DNA of 64,000 nt from Chloroflexus aurantiacus J-10-fl (GCF_000018865.1 NC_010175.1:3968001-4032000), one strand, 5' to 3'. Positions 28,709 to 37,668 are shown, counted from the stretch's first letter. The notes: generated from the sequence alone by a model not told the origin. Numbers and translations are program-made.

Positions 28709-30070
28709 ATGGAAATCTTTTCAATCGACGGCGCGAAAATCCATGCCATTGATACCGGGCCGCGTAATGCCCAATTGGCGATCCTGATCCATGGCTGGTC
28801 AAGTTCATCGTTCGCGATGTCGCCTTTGATTCCACTGTTGAGTCGGCGTTTTCGCTGCATTGCCGTCGATCTCCCTGGCTATGGTGAATCGCCACCGTTG
28901 CGTGAACGAGCGACAATTGGTCGCTATGCGCAGATCATCGGTCGCCTGATAACCGGCTTGAGCGAACATCCAGCGGTGCTGGTCGGTCATTCGATGGGGG
29001 GGATGATCAGTGCGACACTGGCGTTGCAGATTCCCCAGTTAGTTGATCGGATGGTCTTGCTCTGCCCGACCATATCCGGGCGGTTATCATTCTGGATCAA
29101 CACCTTTGTCTCACCGATCACCATGCTTGAGCGTTTTCCGCTCTTTAGCCGACTACTCGCGCTGCTTGAGCCGTCGATGCTCTATGTTACCGACAGCCTG
29201 ATGAAACCGGCTTCATTTGCCGAGCGTTCGGCAATCAGCGAGGCCGACTATCTGCGGCTGCGGGCTGATGCCCGGCGACCGGGGCAGGGTCGGGTGCGGG
29301 CCGAATGTTTTGTGGCGATGCGTAATCAGGATTTGAGCGGACGATTGCGCGAATTGGAGACGCCGGCGCTGGTTATTTGGGGGGCGGAAGACAATACGGT
29401 GCCGTTGCGTGATGCAGGTGTGATCGCCGATGAATGGCGTAGTGCCGATCTGCGGATTGTGCCAAAAGCCGGACACTGGCCACACTTTGAGACGCCAGAC
29501 GTGACGCTGCGCTATATTGCCAGTTACCTGGGTTTACCCTCGATTGTTGGTGAACCGGACATTCTGGTGCAGCCTGCCGAGGTGACGACCCAAATTACGG
29601 AGTTTCTGGCGAACTCGCAAATCGGTAGCGGTTTGAGTCTGGCTCAACGCACCCGGCTGGCCGCCCATTTAGAGCGACGCCGCTATCCACCCGGCACTCT
29701 GGTGGATCGCACCAATCAGGAATCGACCGATCTCTATCTGGTGCAGGAAGGTTCATTAGAGGTCTGGAGTCCGCCGTTGGAGGGCGATCCAGATAGTCAA
29801 CGCCTGTTGATGACGGTTGTTGCCGGTCAAATTACCGGTGAGATGTCACTCCTCGATGGGGGCAGGCGAAGTGCCGATCTGCGGGCCGGTGAAGATGGAG
29901 TAACGATTCTGGCCTTGCGACGCGAACGGTTACGGGCACTGGCCGAAGACGATCCGGCGCTTGGAAATGCGGTACTCTGGAATATTGCTACTGCCCTGGC
30001 TTTACGCTTGCGGCTGGCAAACTGGCAACAGCAGGGATTGGTACGTCAGTTACAGGCACTCAGACAGTAG
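28709..30070 (+). CDS. Alpha/beta hydrolase fused to a cyclic-nucleotide-binding domain
   Basis: 453 residues. Residues about 1-275 are an alpha/beta hydrolase: oxyanion region LIHGWSSSS, nucleophile GHSMGGM, acid WGAEDNTVPL, and histidine GHWPHFETPD. Residues about 305-435 are a cyclic-nucleotide-binding-like domain with LYLVQEGSLEVW and GEMSLLDGGRRSADLRA, which corresponds to the phosphate-binding cassette (usually GExALL...PRxA). The fusion suggests a hydrolase switched by a nucleotide ligand, but the ligand and substrate are unknown. There is no signal peptide. The DUF3054 gene follows 21 bp later, probably in the same transcript. Confidence 0.9.
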   Translation: MEIFSIDGAKIHAIDTGPRNAQLAILIHGWSSSSFAMSPLIPLLSRRFRCIAVDLPGYGESPPLRERATIGRYAQIIGRLITGLSEHPAVLVGHSMGGMISATLALQIPQLVDRMVLLCPTISGRLSFWINTFVSPITMLERFPLFSRLLALLEPSMLYVTDSLMKPASFAERSAISEADYLRLRADARRPGQGRVRAECFVAMRNQDLSGRLRELETPALVIWGAEDNTVPLRDAGVIADEWRSADLRIVPKAGHWPHFETPDVTLRYIASYLGLPSIVGEPDILVQPAEVTTQITEFLANSQIGSGLSLAQRTRLAAHLERRRYPPGTLVDRTNQESTDLYLVQEGSLEVWSPPLEGDPDSQRLLMTVVAGQITGEMSLLDGGRRSADLRAGEDGVTILALRRERLRALAEDDPALGNAVLWNIATALALRLRLANWQQQGLVRQLQALRQ

Positions 30071-30091
30071 ACATAGCGAGAATAGCATCCT

Positions 30092-30508
30092 ATGGAAACA
30101 ACAAAGCATCGTTTCAGCGAACTATCGTGGCCTCAGCTTGGATTACTGATTGGCGGTGATGGACTGGTGTTCATCATATTTGCGCTGTTGGGGCGCAGCT
30201 CGCATGGATTGTCCGATGAGCAGCCGCTACTCGCGGCGGTGCGCGTAGCCTGGCCCTTCTTCGTTGGCTGGCTGCTGGTTGCACCGTGGACAGGAGTACT
30301 CCGCCAGCACCCACCCTTACGGATGATCGGGCTGTCGTTGGGAACATGGCTGGTTGCATTGCCGGTTGGTCTTTTGTTGCGGTGGTTTCAGCTTGGCCGG
30401 TCTAGCCCGTTCAGTTTTGCGTTGGTAACCTTTCTGACGGTGGCTGCCCTCTTGATCATCTGGCGGGGTGGTTACAGTTGGTGGATGATGCGACGGACGA
30501 TATCATAA
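30092..30508 (+). CDS. DUF3054 family membrane protein
   Basis: 138 residues with four hydrophobic helices (about 15-35, 48-66, 76-98, 108-127) and a basic C-terminal end (MMRRTIS). The pattern WPQLGLLIGGDGLVFIIFALLGR followed by RVAWPFFVGWLLVAPW fits the DUF3054 family, which has no known function. It lies 21 bp after the hydrolase gene and before a strong hairpin. Confidence 0.85.
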   Translation: METTKHRFSELSWPQLGLLIGGDGLVFIIFALLGRSSHGLSDEQPLLAAVRVAWPFFVGWLLVAPWTGVLRQHPPLRMIGLSLGTWLVALPVGLLLRWFQLGRSSPFSFALVTFLTVAALLIIWRGGYSWWMMRRTIS

Positions 30509-30521
30509 GCAACGCAACAGA

Positions 30522-30554
30522 ACCGGCGGGCAAGCGTGGCCGGTGCCCGCCGGT
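30522..30554. terminator. GC-rich hairpin between convergent genes
   Basis: ACCGGCGGGCA (30522-30532) and TGCCCGCCGGT (30544-30554) form a perfect 11-bp stem with an 11-nt loop. It stands between the DUF3054 stop and the 3' end of the SDR gene. No T-run follows. Confidence 0.75.
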
Positions 30555-30642
30555 CAGCCTCATAACGCGAGAGCACGAAACGCGCTGTTCATTCATCCTC
30601 CCCGACAGCGACTCAGCCGCCCGTCTCAGAAGGATACACCTG

Positions 30643-31566
30643 TCACACCCCAACTGCCAGCTCAAGCGGCAATCGCTCCTCGATCCAGTAGCGTAGACCG
30701 GGATAGTGCAACTCGATCCCCAAATCGTGACGCATACGGGCATTACTCAGGCGAACCGATGCGGTTAATGCCCCAATCACCGAGCGGTCGATACCGGCGC
30801 GCAGCCCGACATTGGGATCGAACGTGCGTGGTGGCAACATCCCAAGTCGGCGTCGCACTTCACTGACAAGATCGATCAGGCGTAGTGGCTCGTCATCACC
30901 GACATTGTAAATCGCACCGATTTGACCAACTTCGGCAGCCCGCAATAATACCTCTACTGCATCGTCAACGTGAATATGGGGGACGAAGTTGCGTCCATTA
31001 CCGTAAATCGTTAACTGACCACTGGCAATCGCTTCAAGTGGATCACGGTCGGGGCCATAGACGGTAGCCATACGCAAGATAATGGCCGGGAAGCGATAGG
31101 CTCGTACTGCCTGCAATACCGTCTGTTCGGCGGTGGCAAAGATGGAGCCAAGCGGATAAGAGGGTGCAACCGGGCTATCTTCGTCAACCCAGCTCTCGCC
31201 GTGATCGCCGTAGGCGGCGATACTCGACGCCCACAGGTAGGTACGCACCGTGCGAGAGCGGACCGACATCGCAATCAGATGCTGGTTGCCATCAATGTAG
31301 AGGGCGCGTAGCAGTGCCGGATTATCGATTGGCATCCGGTTCGTGAGATTGAAAACAACGTCAATCTCGTCAGTAATCCCATCGATGGTTTCGGGGCGGG
31401 TGAGATCACCGATCCAGACTGCCATCCCACGAGCGGCAAGGCGTTCAACAACTGGATCTTCGGCGCTGTAGACAAGACCGCGCACGCGATGGCCGGCGGC
31501 TAAGAGACGCGCTGCCAGTCGCGAACCGATGTATCCCGCCGCGCCGGCAATCAAGTAATGAGTCAT
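30643..31566 (-). CDS. NAD-dependent epimerase/dehydratase-like protein, altered active site
   Basis: 307 residues of the extended SDR family. The Rossmann motif AGAAGYIGS is at the N terminus, with WIGDLT, SSIAAYGD, RMATVYGP and FVPHIHVDDAV at expected positions. The segment that should hold Tyr-x-x-x-Lys reads YPLGSIFATAEQ; aligned on the following AEQ, Leu and Phe replace the Tyr and Lys. It may bind NAD(P) without normal epimerase or dehydratase chemistry. The neighbour upstream is a stretch of mobile elements. Substrate is unknown. Confidence 0.87.
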   Translation of the reverse strand: MTHYLIAGAAGYIGSRLAARLLAAGHRVRGLVYSAEDPVVERLAARGMAVWIGDLTRPETIDGITDEIDVVFNLTNRMPIDNPALLRALYIDGNQHLIAMSVRSRTVRTYLWASSIAAYGDHGESWVDEDSPVAPSYPLGSIFATAEQTVLQAVRAYRFPAIILRMATVYGPDRDPLEAIASGQLTIYGNGRNFVPHIHVDDAVEVLLRAAEVGQIGAIYNVGDDEPLRLIDLVSEVRRRLGMLPPRTFDPNVGLRAGIDRSVIGALTASVRLSNARMRHDLGIELHYPGLRYWIEERLPLELAVGV

Positions 31567-31826
31567 AGGTCACCTCGTCGTGTAGGGGCGGGTGACTTCA
31601 CTGACACCGCCCGACTGTCATAGCAGGCTGCACATCGGTGGATGCGGTGCTTGTCTGTGAAGGTGCAGCAGGTTGCTCATTATTGTAGCACGTGATACCC
31701 ACAGTCGCTAGCGGAAATTTACCTGACAAAAGCTGGGCAATAGGTGGACTGGAATGTAGAGGTTTTAAACATCCGGGCAGGAGGTTGTTACTACAGGAGA
31801 GGTAGGGAGTCTCCACGCTCTGATGG

Positions 31827-32205
31827 TAGAACTTATTTCATCCAGGTTGCTACCTTTGTGATCACAGAGACACGGAGGGCACAGAGGATGGGCATAACCC
31901 GGGTTGCTACCGTGAGGCGTGACGTAGCGCGTCCATAGAAACTGGCTGCTCCTCACATCGTTCATGCGGTTACGCCATCCGGTGTTGTGTGCAACATCGT
32001 GCTGTACAGCCGTGGCCTGCTCACAGCATAGATGGCAACTTGAGTTATTTCATAAAAGCTGTGCGGTCGTGCTACCCACCATCGCACAGGCTCAGGAACA
32101 CTTGTCCGCTCACCACACCAACGATGCGGTTATTCCTGCGAAGTGATCTACTCTCCAGGCAGGCAAGTCCCTTCACCGTCTGCCCGCTTGATTGCCTCGC
32201 ATAGG
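31827..32205. mobile_element. Remnant of a TAGAACTT-ended element, interrupted by a MITE
   Basis: If the MITE at 31842-32045 and one copy of its 8-bp duplication are removed, the sequence reads TAGAACTTATTTCAT then AAAAGCTGT. This matches the right end (reverse complement) of the element at 34315-34588, TAGAACTTATGTCAT then AAAAAGCTGT. Weaker similarity continues to about 32110. The far end is uncertain; AGGTTCTGAA near 32200 could be a decayed terminus. Confidence 0.6.
31842..32045 (+). mobile_element. MITE-like element, copy 1 (204 bp)
   Basis: Flanked by perfect 8-bp direct repeats TATTTCAT (31834-31841 and 32046-32053). The right end is GCAACTTGAGT; the left end is a slightly eroded inverse (CCAGGTTGC). 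The interior has CACAGAGACACGGAGG, GGTTGCTACCGTGAGGCG and GGCTGCTCCTCACATCG, shared with the other copies. No coding frame is convincing. Non-autonomous element of unknown parent. Confidence 0.85.
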
Positions 32206-32232
32206 TTCTGAACAGCGGCTAAATCCGGTAAG

Positions 32233-32266
32233 CATGCAGGGGTAGAGCAATCTCTACCCCTGCATG
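32233..32266 (-). terminator. Hairpin after malate synthase
   Basis: CATGCAGGGGTAGAG (32233-32247) and CTCTACCCCTGCATG (32252-32266) make a perfect 15-bp stem with a 4-nt loop. It is 29 bp beyond the malate synthase stop in the direction of transcription. No T-run follows on that strand. Confidence 0.8.
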
Positions 32267-32294
32267 GCGTTTCTGACAGGTTACCAGACACTAG

Positions 32295-33893
32295 TTACGG
32301 AATCCGTTCGTAAGCCGGTAAGGTCAGGAATTCCACAAACTCTGGATCGGTTGTAATCTCGTCAAACAGCTCGGCAGCCTCTTCGTAGCGACCGTCTTCG
32401 TAGGCGGGACCGAGTATCTCACGAACCTTGTGCAGCTCTTCAGGCAGCATCTGCCGGAAGAGTTCCACCGTCACTTTGCGACCATCCTCCAGTACACCCT
32501 TCGGGCTGCGAATCCATTGCCAGATCTGGGCACGCGAAATCTCGGCGGTGGCGGCATCTTCCATCAGGTTGAAGACCGGAACACAGCCGTTGCCGGCCAG
32601 CCAGGCGCCGAGGTACTGGATCCCAACGTTGATATTCAGGCGCATACCCTGCTCGGTGATCGGTTTTTCCGGCCCAAATGCCAGGAGATCGGCAGCAGTT
32701 ACCTGCACATCATCACGCTGACGGTTAATCTGGTTCGGCGTTGGCATTAGCCGGTCGAACACTTCCATCGCCACCGGAACCAGACCGGGGTGGGCCACCC
32801 AGGTGCCATCGTGGCCGTCAGAGGCTTCACGCTCCTTGTCGGCCCGCACTTTTGCCAGCGCTGCTTCATTGGCAACCGGATCGTTCTTAATCGGAATCTG
32901 AGCCGCCATACCACCCATCGCGTGGGCGCCACGGCGGTGACAGGTCTTGATCGCCAGCAGTGAATATGAACGCATGAAGTGGGTAGTCATCGTAACCAGT
33001 GCCCGGTCGGCCAGACAGAAGTTGGGGTCGTTGCGGAACTTTTTGATACACGAGAAGATATAATCCCAGCGTCCACAATTCAGACCGGCTGAGTGGTTGC
33101 GCAGTTCGTAGAGAATCTCGTCCATCTCGAACGCCGCCAGAATCGTTTCGATCAAGACCGTGGCCTTGATAGTTCCCTGGGGAATGCCGCGCAACTCCTG
33201 GGCCAGCACAAAGATGTCATTCCACAACCGTGCTTCGAGGTGGCTCTCCATTTTGGGCAGGTAGAAATAGGGGCCACCCTGCACATCGATGGCAGTCTGG
33301 GCATTGTGGAAGAAGTAGAGACCGAAGTCGAAGATAGCACCAGAGATCGGCTCACCATCAACCAGCATATGCTTTTCGTTGAGATGCCAGCCCCGCGGGC
33401 GAACAAACAGGATGGCCGGATTGTTGTTCAGGGCGTAGTGCTTGCCTTCAGGGCTGGTATATGTAATGGTACGACGCAGAGCATCGCGCAGGTTGATCTG
33501 GCCTTCAACCTGATTCTGCCAGGTTGGCGTATTGGCATCTTCAAAATCGGCCATGAACACCTTTGCCCCTGAATTGAGCGCATTGATGATCATCTTACGG
33601 TCAACCGGGCCGGTAATCTCAACGCGCCGATCCTGAATCTGGGGTGGGATGGGGGCAATCGTCCACTCGCTCTCGCGGATATGGGCTGTCTCAGGCAGAA
33701 AATCCGGTCGCTCGCCTGCATCAATTGCGCGTTGACGTTCAGCGCGGCGGGCAAGCAGTTCCAGACGACGGGTATTGAAGCGGCGGTGGAGTGTGGCCAG
33801 AAATTCCAGTGCTTCGGGAGTGAGAATCTCGGCGTATGCGGGAGTAATCGGTGCGGTAATCGTCACGCCAGCCGGTAACCGGGAGGTGGTCAT
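32295..33893 (-). CDS. aceB: Malate synthase (A type)
   Basis: 532 residues, the usual length of malate synthase A. It condenses glyoxylate and acetyl-CoA to malate. Visible family segments are [75 protein letters not shown] and the C-terminal [20 protein letters not shown]. An upstream in-frame ATG at 33974 is possible, but AGGAGG stands just before ATG 33893 (MTTSRLPAG), which begins the conserved part. No isocitrate lyase gene is next to it. Mobile elements flank the gene on both sides, the nearest about 100 bp upstream of the start. Confidence 0.97.
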   Translation of the reverse strand: MTTSRLPAGVTITAPITPAYAEILTPEALEFLATLHRRFNTRRLELLARRAERQRAIDAGERPDFLPETAHIRESEWTIAPIPPQIQDRRVEITGPVDRKMIINALNSGAKVFMADFEDANTPTWQNQVEGQINLRDALRRTITYTSPEGKHYALNNNPAILFVRPRGWHLNEKHMLVDGEPISGAIFDFGLYFFHNAQTAIDVQGGPYFYLPKMESHLEARLWNDIFVLAQELRGIPQGTIKATVLIETILAAFEMDEILYELRNHSAGLNCGRWDYIFSCIKKFRNDPNFCLADRALVTMTTHFMRSYSLLAIKTCHRRGAHAMGGMAAQIPIKNDPVANEAALAKVRADKEREASDGHDGTWVAHPGLVPVAMEVFDRLMPTPNQINRQRDDVQVTAADLLAFGPEKPITEQGMRLNINVGIQYLGAWLAGNGCVPVFNLMEDAATAEISRAQIWQWIRSPKGVLEDGRKVTVELFRQMLPEELHKVREILGPAYEDGRYEEAAELFDEITTDPEFVEFLTLPAYERIP

Positions 33894-33993
33894 GCAAACC
33901 CTCCTTTCATAATGTGAAAAACCTTTTCGCCAGTCATTATACCAGAAATCGGTTATCACGTTGTGCAGCGGCAAGGTTGTGTGTGCCGAAATA

Positions 33994-34091
33994 TATCACC
34001 ACAGAGACACGGAGGACACAGTGGATGGGTGTAACCTGGGTTGCTACCGTGAGGCGTGACGTATGACATCTACAGGAACTGGCGGCTCCTC
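33994..34091 (+). mobile_element. MITE-like element, truncated copy 2a
   Basis: Carries the left half of the element (ATCACCACAGAGACACGG to GGCGGCTCCTC), then stops abruptly where copy 2b begins with GTTGCTACC. The left inverted end is missing. Confidence 0.8.
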
Positions 34092-34309
34092 GTTGCTACC
34101 TTATATCTCACCACAGAGACACGGAGGACACAGAGAATGGGTGTAACCCGGATTGCTACCGTGAGGGGTGACGTATGACATCTACAGGAACTGGCGGCTC
34201 TTCACATCGCGCATGTGGTTACACTCTATGGTGTTGCGTGCAAGGTTGTGCTGTTCAGCCTGGCAGTCAGCCGCCGAGGTCTGCTCACAGCGTAGGTGGC
34301 AACTTGGAT
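34092..34309 (+). mobile_element. MITE-like element, copy 2b
   Basis: Begins within the left inverted end (GTTGCTACC) and ends GCAACTTGGAT. The interior is almost identical to copy 3 (GCATGTGGTTACACTCTATG, CTGGCAGTCAGCCGCC). No target duplication is seen, which fits the joint with fragment 2a arising by recombination or deletion. Confidence 0.83.
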
Positions 34310-34314
34310 TATAC

Positions 34315-34588
34315 TAGAACTTGTTTCAAAAAACATCTACCAGAAGTTATCTCATTCTACCGACCGACTCCAGGATCGTGACAGGCACACCGCATCCGCG
34401 TGACCAGCCGGATCAACAGCATGCCACGCACCGGATCGTAAGCACGGCTGGCGCGGCAGCATGGCTGCCGCACTCCAAACGACGCAACACACGGATGATG
34501 GGCGAGCAAGGCAACCAATGCAGCACGTGATGGCACTGGAGATGGTTATTAGAGCGCGATAGGACAGCTTTTTATGACATAAGTTCTA
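34315..34588. mobile_element. Second element type with TAGAACTT inverted ends (274 bp)
   Basis: The left end TAGAACTTGTTTCAAAAAA and the reverse complement of the right end, TAGAACTTATGTCATAAAAA, match at most positions over about 20 bp. It lies almost exactly between MITE copies 2b and 3. Inside is a hairpin repeat (34453-34471) whose surroundings recur at 42.7-42.96 kb. No coding frame. It is probably a non-autonomous transposon or a composite REP-type repeat. Confidence 0.65.
34453..34471. repeat. Dispersed hairpin repeat, copy 1
   Basis: GCGGCAGC-ATG-GCTGCCGC, a perfect 8-bp stem inside a longer conserved block running from CCGGATCG (34432) to GGCAACCAAT (34519). The same block recurs at 42873-42961 and partly at 42734-42788. 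Confidence 0.85.
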
Positions 34589-34809
34589 ACTCAAGTTGCT
34601 ACCTTTATCACCACAGAGACACGGAGGACACAGAGAATGGGTGTAACCCGGATTGCTACCGTGAGGGGTGACGTATGACATCTACAGGAACTGGCGGCTC
34701 CTCACATCGCGCATGTGGTTACACTCTATGGTGTTGCGTGCAAGGTCGTGCTGTTCAGCCTGGCAGTCAGCCGCCGTGGTCTGCTCACAGCATACGTAAC
34801 AACTTGAGT
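34589..34809 (+). mobile_element. MITE-like element, copy 3 (221 bp)
   Basis: The left end ACTCAAGTTGC and the right end ACTTGAGT are inverted relatives; the longer match is AACTCAAGTTGCTAC against GTAACAACTTGAGTT. The interior is nearly the same as copy 2b. No 8-bp target duplication is visible, as expected if its left flank is the end of the neighbouring 274-bp element or was rearranged. Confidence 0.85.
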
Positions 34810-35161
34810 TGAGCAACCACAACGTCCACCGCAACCAGGAACTCCGGCGCAGCGCTCAATGCTCCCCACTTCCGCACTGCAGGAGAAGGAGCGGGGATGA
34901 GGACGTTCTGGTCGTCCTCAAGTCCTATCCCTGCTATACGCTCGAACGTTCTGCCCGCCCTGCAAGCTGGCGGGGACAGGTAGGAAGACTTCTCTATGAC
35001 CGGCAGGATGCTCGGTGCGACACGCGCGTGGCGTCGATCACGGTCGGTGTGGAAGCACGGCTTCCGCACTCCAATCATTTACCCGTATATACCACGTAGT
35101 CGCGCCATAAGCCGAAAAACCGGGTACAATAGAGGCGATGTACCATTACACGAGGAAGCCT
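34810..35161. other. Non-coding stretch upstream of gatB
   Basis: No gene found. It holds a variant of the dispersed hairpin (35049-35067) and a possible -10 box TACAAT (35125-35130), about 30 bp before the gatB start. Short open frames have no family signature. Confidence 0.6.
35049..35067. repeat. Dispersed hairpin repeat, covarying variant
   Basis: GTGGAAGC-ACG-GCTTCCGC, followed by ACTCCAA as in copy 1. Relative to GCGGCAGC-ATG-GCTGCCGC, a C-to-A change in the left arm is matched by G-to-T in the right arm, and another change leaves a T-G wobble. Pairing is thus conserved. Confidence 0.75.
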
Positions 35162-36616
35162 ATGCCAGAGTATATCGCCACTATTGGTCTTGAGATTCAT
35201 GCTCATGTGTTAACTGCCTCGAAGATGTTCGATGGATGCAGTACCGATTATGCCGGTGCACCGCCGAACACACGTGTATCGGTGGTGAGTCTCGGTCTCC
35301 CTGGTGCACTACCGGTACTGAATGCCCGTGCGGTAGAGCTTGCAGCGCTCTGTGGGCTGGCGCTCGGCTGTCGGGTGAACGAGCGCTCAATCTTTGCCCG
35401 CAAGTCGTACCCTTACCCCGATCTGCCGAAGGGCTTTCAAATAACCCAATACGATGAACCACTCTGTAGCGATGGTGCTATCGAGATACGGACTGCTGCC
35501 GGTGAGGTGCGTCGCATCGGTATCGAGCGGCTGCATATCGAAGAGGATACCGGTCGCCTGATTCACAGTCCTGACGGTGCCTCACTCATTGACTACAACC
35601 GCAGTGGAATGCCACTGATGGAGATTGTTACCCGACCTGATATTCGTACTCCTGAAGAGGCGCGCCTGACGTTCGAGAAGATTCGGCAAATTCTGGTCTG
35701 GATTGGTGCCAACAGTGGTAATCTCGAAGAAGGTGCATTGCGCTGTGATGCCAACGTGAGTGTCCGCCCGGCAGGCTCTGAACGCTTTGGGGCGAAGGTT
35801 GAGATCAAGAATATCAATTCGTTCCGGTTTGTGGAACGGGCATTGACGTATGAGATCGAGCGCCAGATCCGCATTTTAGAAGCCGGTGGTACTGTCGAGC
35901 AAGAGACGCGCGGCTGGCGAGAGGATCTTGGCCGTACCGAAGGGCAGCGCTCGAAAGAGTACGCGCATGACTACCGGTATTTTCCCGAGCCTGACATTCC
36001 GCCACTGGTGCTTTCGCCAGAATGGATCGCTGCTCGCCAGGCTGAATTACCTGAGCTGCCCGATGCCCGCCGGGCACGGCTGATGGCAACCCACGGCCTA
36101 TCGTGGCAAGATGCCGATTTGCTAACGCAGGAACGGGCAATTGCCGATTATTACGAGGCGGCAGTCGCAGCAGTTAACCGTCCTGATGGCGCAAAAGAGG
36201 TTGCGAACTGGGTGTTGAACGAAGGGTTCCGTTTGCTGAAGGATCGGGGCGAGCCGGCAACGGTGCTGATCGAACGGATGCCGGTACAGCGATTGGCAAC
36301 GCTCATTGATCTGGTACAGCAGGGCACGATTACCCGCGTCGTGGCCAGGCAGCTCTTCGAGGAGGTGTTTACGACCGGCGCCGATCCGGCAGCACTGGTG
36401 GCCGAGCGTGGTTTGACGCAGATTAGCGATGATGGCGCCTTGCTGGAAGCAGTACGTGCAGCGCTGGCCGATGAAAAAGCGGCAAAAGCGATTGCTGAAT
36501 ATCGCAAGGGTAAGACAACGGCCATCCAGTTTCTGGTGGGTATGGTCATGCGGGCAACAAAGGGGCAGGCGAATGCCCAGCGGGTACGTGAATTGTTAGA
36601 GGCGGAACTGCAATGA
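35162..36616 (+). CDS. gatB: Asp-tRNA(Asn)/Glu-tRNA(Gln) amidotransferase subunit B
   Basis: 484 residues. With GatA and GatC it transamidates mischarged Glu-tRNA(Gln) and Asp-tRNA(Asn). The catalytic cradle shows IGLEIHAHVLTASKMFDGC, CGLALGC, ARKSYPYPDLPKGFQITQYD and YRYFPEPDIPPL; the C-terminal helical and YqeY-like tail follows. AGGA stands about 7 bases before ATG 35162; an ATG eight codons upstream is less likely. gatA and gatC are not nearby, which is common. The stop overlaps the next gene start by 4 bp. Confidence 0.97.
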   Translation: MPEYIATIGLEIHAHVLTASKMFDGCSTDYAGAPPNTRVSVVSLGLPGALPVLNARAVELAALCGLALGCRVNERSIFARKSYPYPDLPKGFQITQYDEPLCSDGAIEIRTAAGEVRRIGIERLHIEEDTGRLIHSPDGASLIDYNRSGMPLMEIVTRPDIRTPEEARLTFEKIRQILVWIGANSGNLEEGALRCDANVSVRPAGSERFGAKVEIKNINSFRFVERALTYEIERQIRILEAGGTVEQETRGWREDLGRTEGQRSKEYAHDYRYFPEPDIPPLVLSPEWIAARQAELPELPDARRARLMATHGLSWQDADLLTQERAIADYYEAAVAAVNRPDGAKEVANWVLNEGFRLLKDRGEPATVLIERMPVQRLATLIDLVQQGTITRVVARQLFEEVFTTGADPAALVAERGLTQISDDGALLEAVRAALADEKAAKAIAEYRKGKTTAIQFLVGMVMRATKGQANAQRVRELLEAELQ

Positions 36617-37668
36617 CGCTGGCCGGTGACGAGTCTACTACAGTCAATCCACTCACGCTGATGGAGTCGGCGCGGGAAAAATACACCCTGGCGCGAGCGC
36701 GTCGCGAGGTACCGGAACTGGCCCTGCTCAGCCTGCATGGTGCGATTGAGGATACGTTGCGTGCTCACCTTTTGCGCATCAGATCATCGGCAGCGCTCGG
36801 CCCTTTTGCCGGTGTCCTGACGGCGATGCAGACGCTTGATCAGGCGCCACTTAGTCCAGAGGAGGTTGATGCTGTCCAGCGTCTGCATCGACTGCGTGGT
36901 CGGATCGCCCGTGGCGAGCATCTGGCGGTGACCGGTGAGACTCTGGCGGCCTATCAGCGGCTGGCGGTCATGCTGTTACCCCGGTATGGGGTGCAGGTTG
37001 TACCGCCAGCCGAACCGGATCGCCCTCGATCAACCCGACCCTTGCAGGCGCGGACAACGCTGCCTGACGATGAGCCGGTGCAGGTACGTCTCCGTGATCG
37101 CCATACGCAGTACGATGATGCACGGCGGATCCGGGCACTCGGTGATCGGGGTCTGTCCGATCCGATGGCTCGCAATGAGCGTGTGCCGGTTGTGCCGGGC
37201 TGGATTGCTCCCACCTTGATTATTGTGAGCATTTTTGTGATCGGTATGGCAGTTGCCCTCTTCCTGCAAAACCCAACGCCATCGGTGTTGCCGACGGTCA
37301 CTGTTGGCGGGTTGTCGCCGGTACCGACCGGTCAGGCTCCGGGATTAGCACCAGGCGAAACACCGATTACCGGACAAACGCCGTCGCCTGCATTTGCAGA
37401 CGTTACGCCAACCACTGAAGCACCACCAACTGCTGCTCCGACAGGACTGGCAGTTGGAAGGAGAGCGACTGTCAGTAGCGAAATACCTGCTCTCAATGTT
37501 CGGGTTGAGCCGGGGACCAATGCGGCAGTTCGAGTTGCTCTGGCACCCGGAACCGAGGTGGAGATTATTGCCGGCCCGGTTGAGCGCGATGGACTGACGT
37601 GGTGGCAGGTGCGGAGTGCCGGTATTGAGGGATGGTGTGCCGGAGAGTTGTTACAACCATTACCGTAA
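36613..37668 (+). CDS. Membrane protein with C-terminal SH3-like domain
   Basis: 351 residues. The N-terminal part (about 10-125) is helical and contains LALLSLHGAIEDTLRAHLLRI; a charged linker follows. One transmembrane helix (about 197-217, IAPTLIIVSIFVIGMAVALFL) leads to a Pro/Thr-rich stretch. The last 65 residues form a bacterial SH3 domain (ALNVRVEPGTNAAVRVALAPG ... WWQVRSAGIEGWCAGELLQ), presumably outside the membrane and possibly binding cell wall or protein. Its ATG overlaps the gatB stop (ATGA), so the two are translationally coupled. Specific role unknown. Confidence 0.88.
   Translation: MTLAGDESTTVNPLTLMESAREKYTLARARREVPELALLSLHGAIEDTLRAHLLRIRSSAALGPFAGVLTAMQTLDQAPLSPEEVDAVQRLHRLRGRIARGEHLAVTGETLAAYQRLAVMLLPRYGVQVVPPAEPDRPRSTRPLQARTTLPDDEPVQVRLRDRHTQYDDARRIRALGDRGLSDPMARNERVPVVPGWIAPTLIIVSIFVIGMAVALFLQNPTPSVLPTVTVGGLSPVPTGQAPGLAPGETPITGQTPSPAFADVTPTTEAPPTAAPTGLAVGRRATVSSEIPALNVRVEPGTNAAVRVALAPGTEVEIIAGPVERDGLTWWQVRSAGIEGWCAGELLQPLP

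Noticed and set aside
33894-35161. Possible insertion sequence with its own transposase
   Set aside because: No frame here shows transposase motifs; the content is short non-autonomous repeats.
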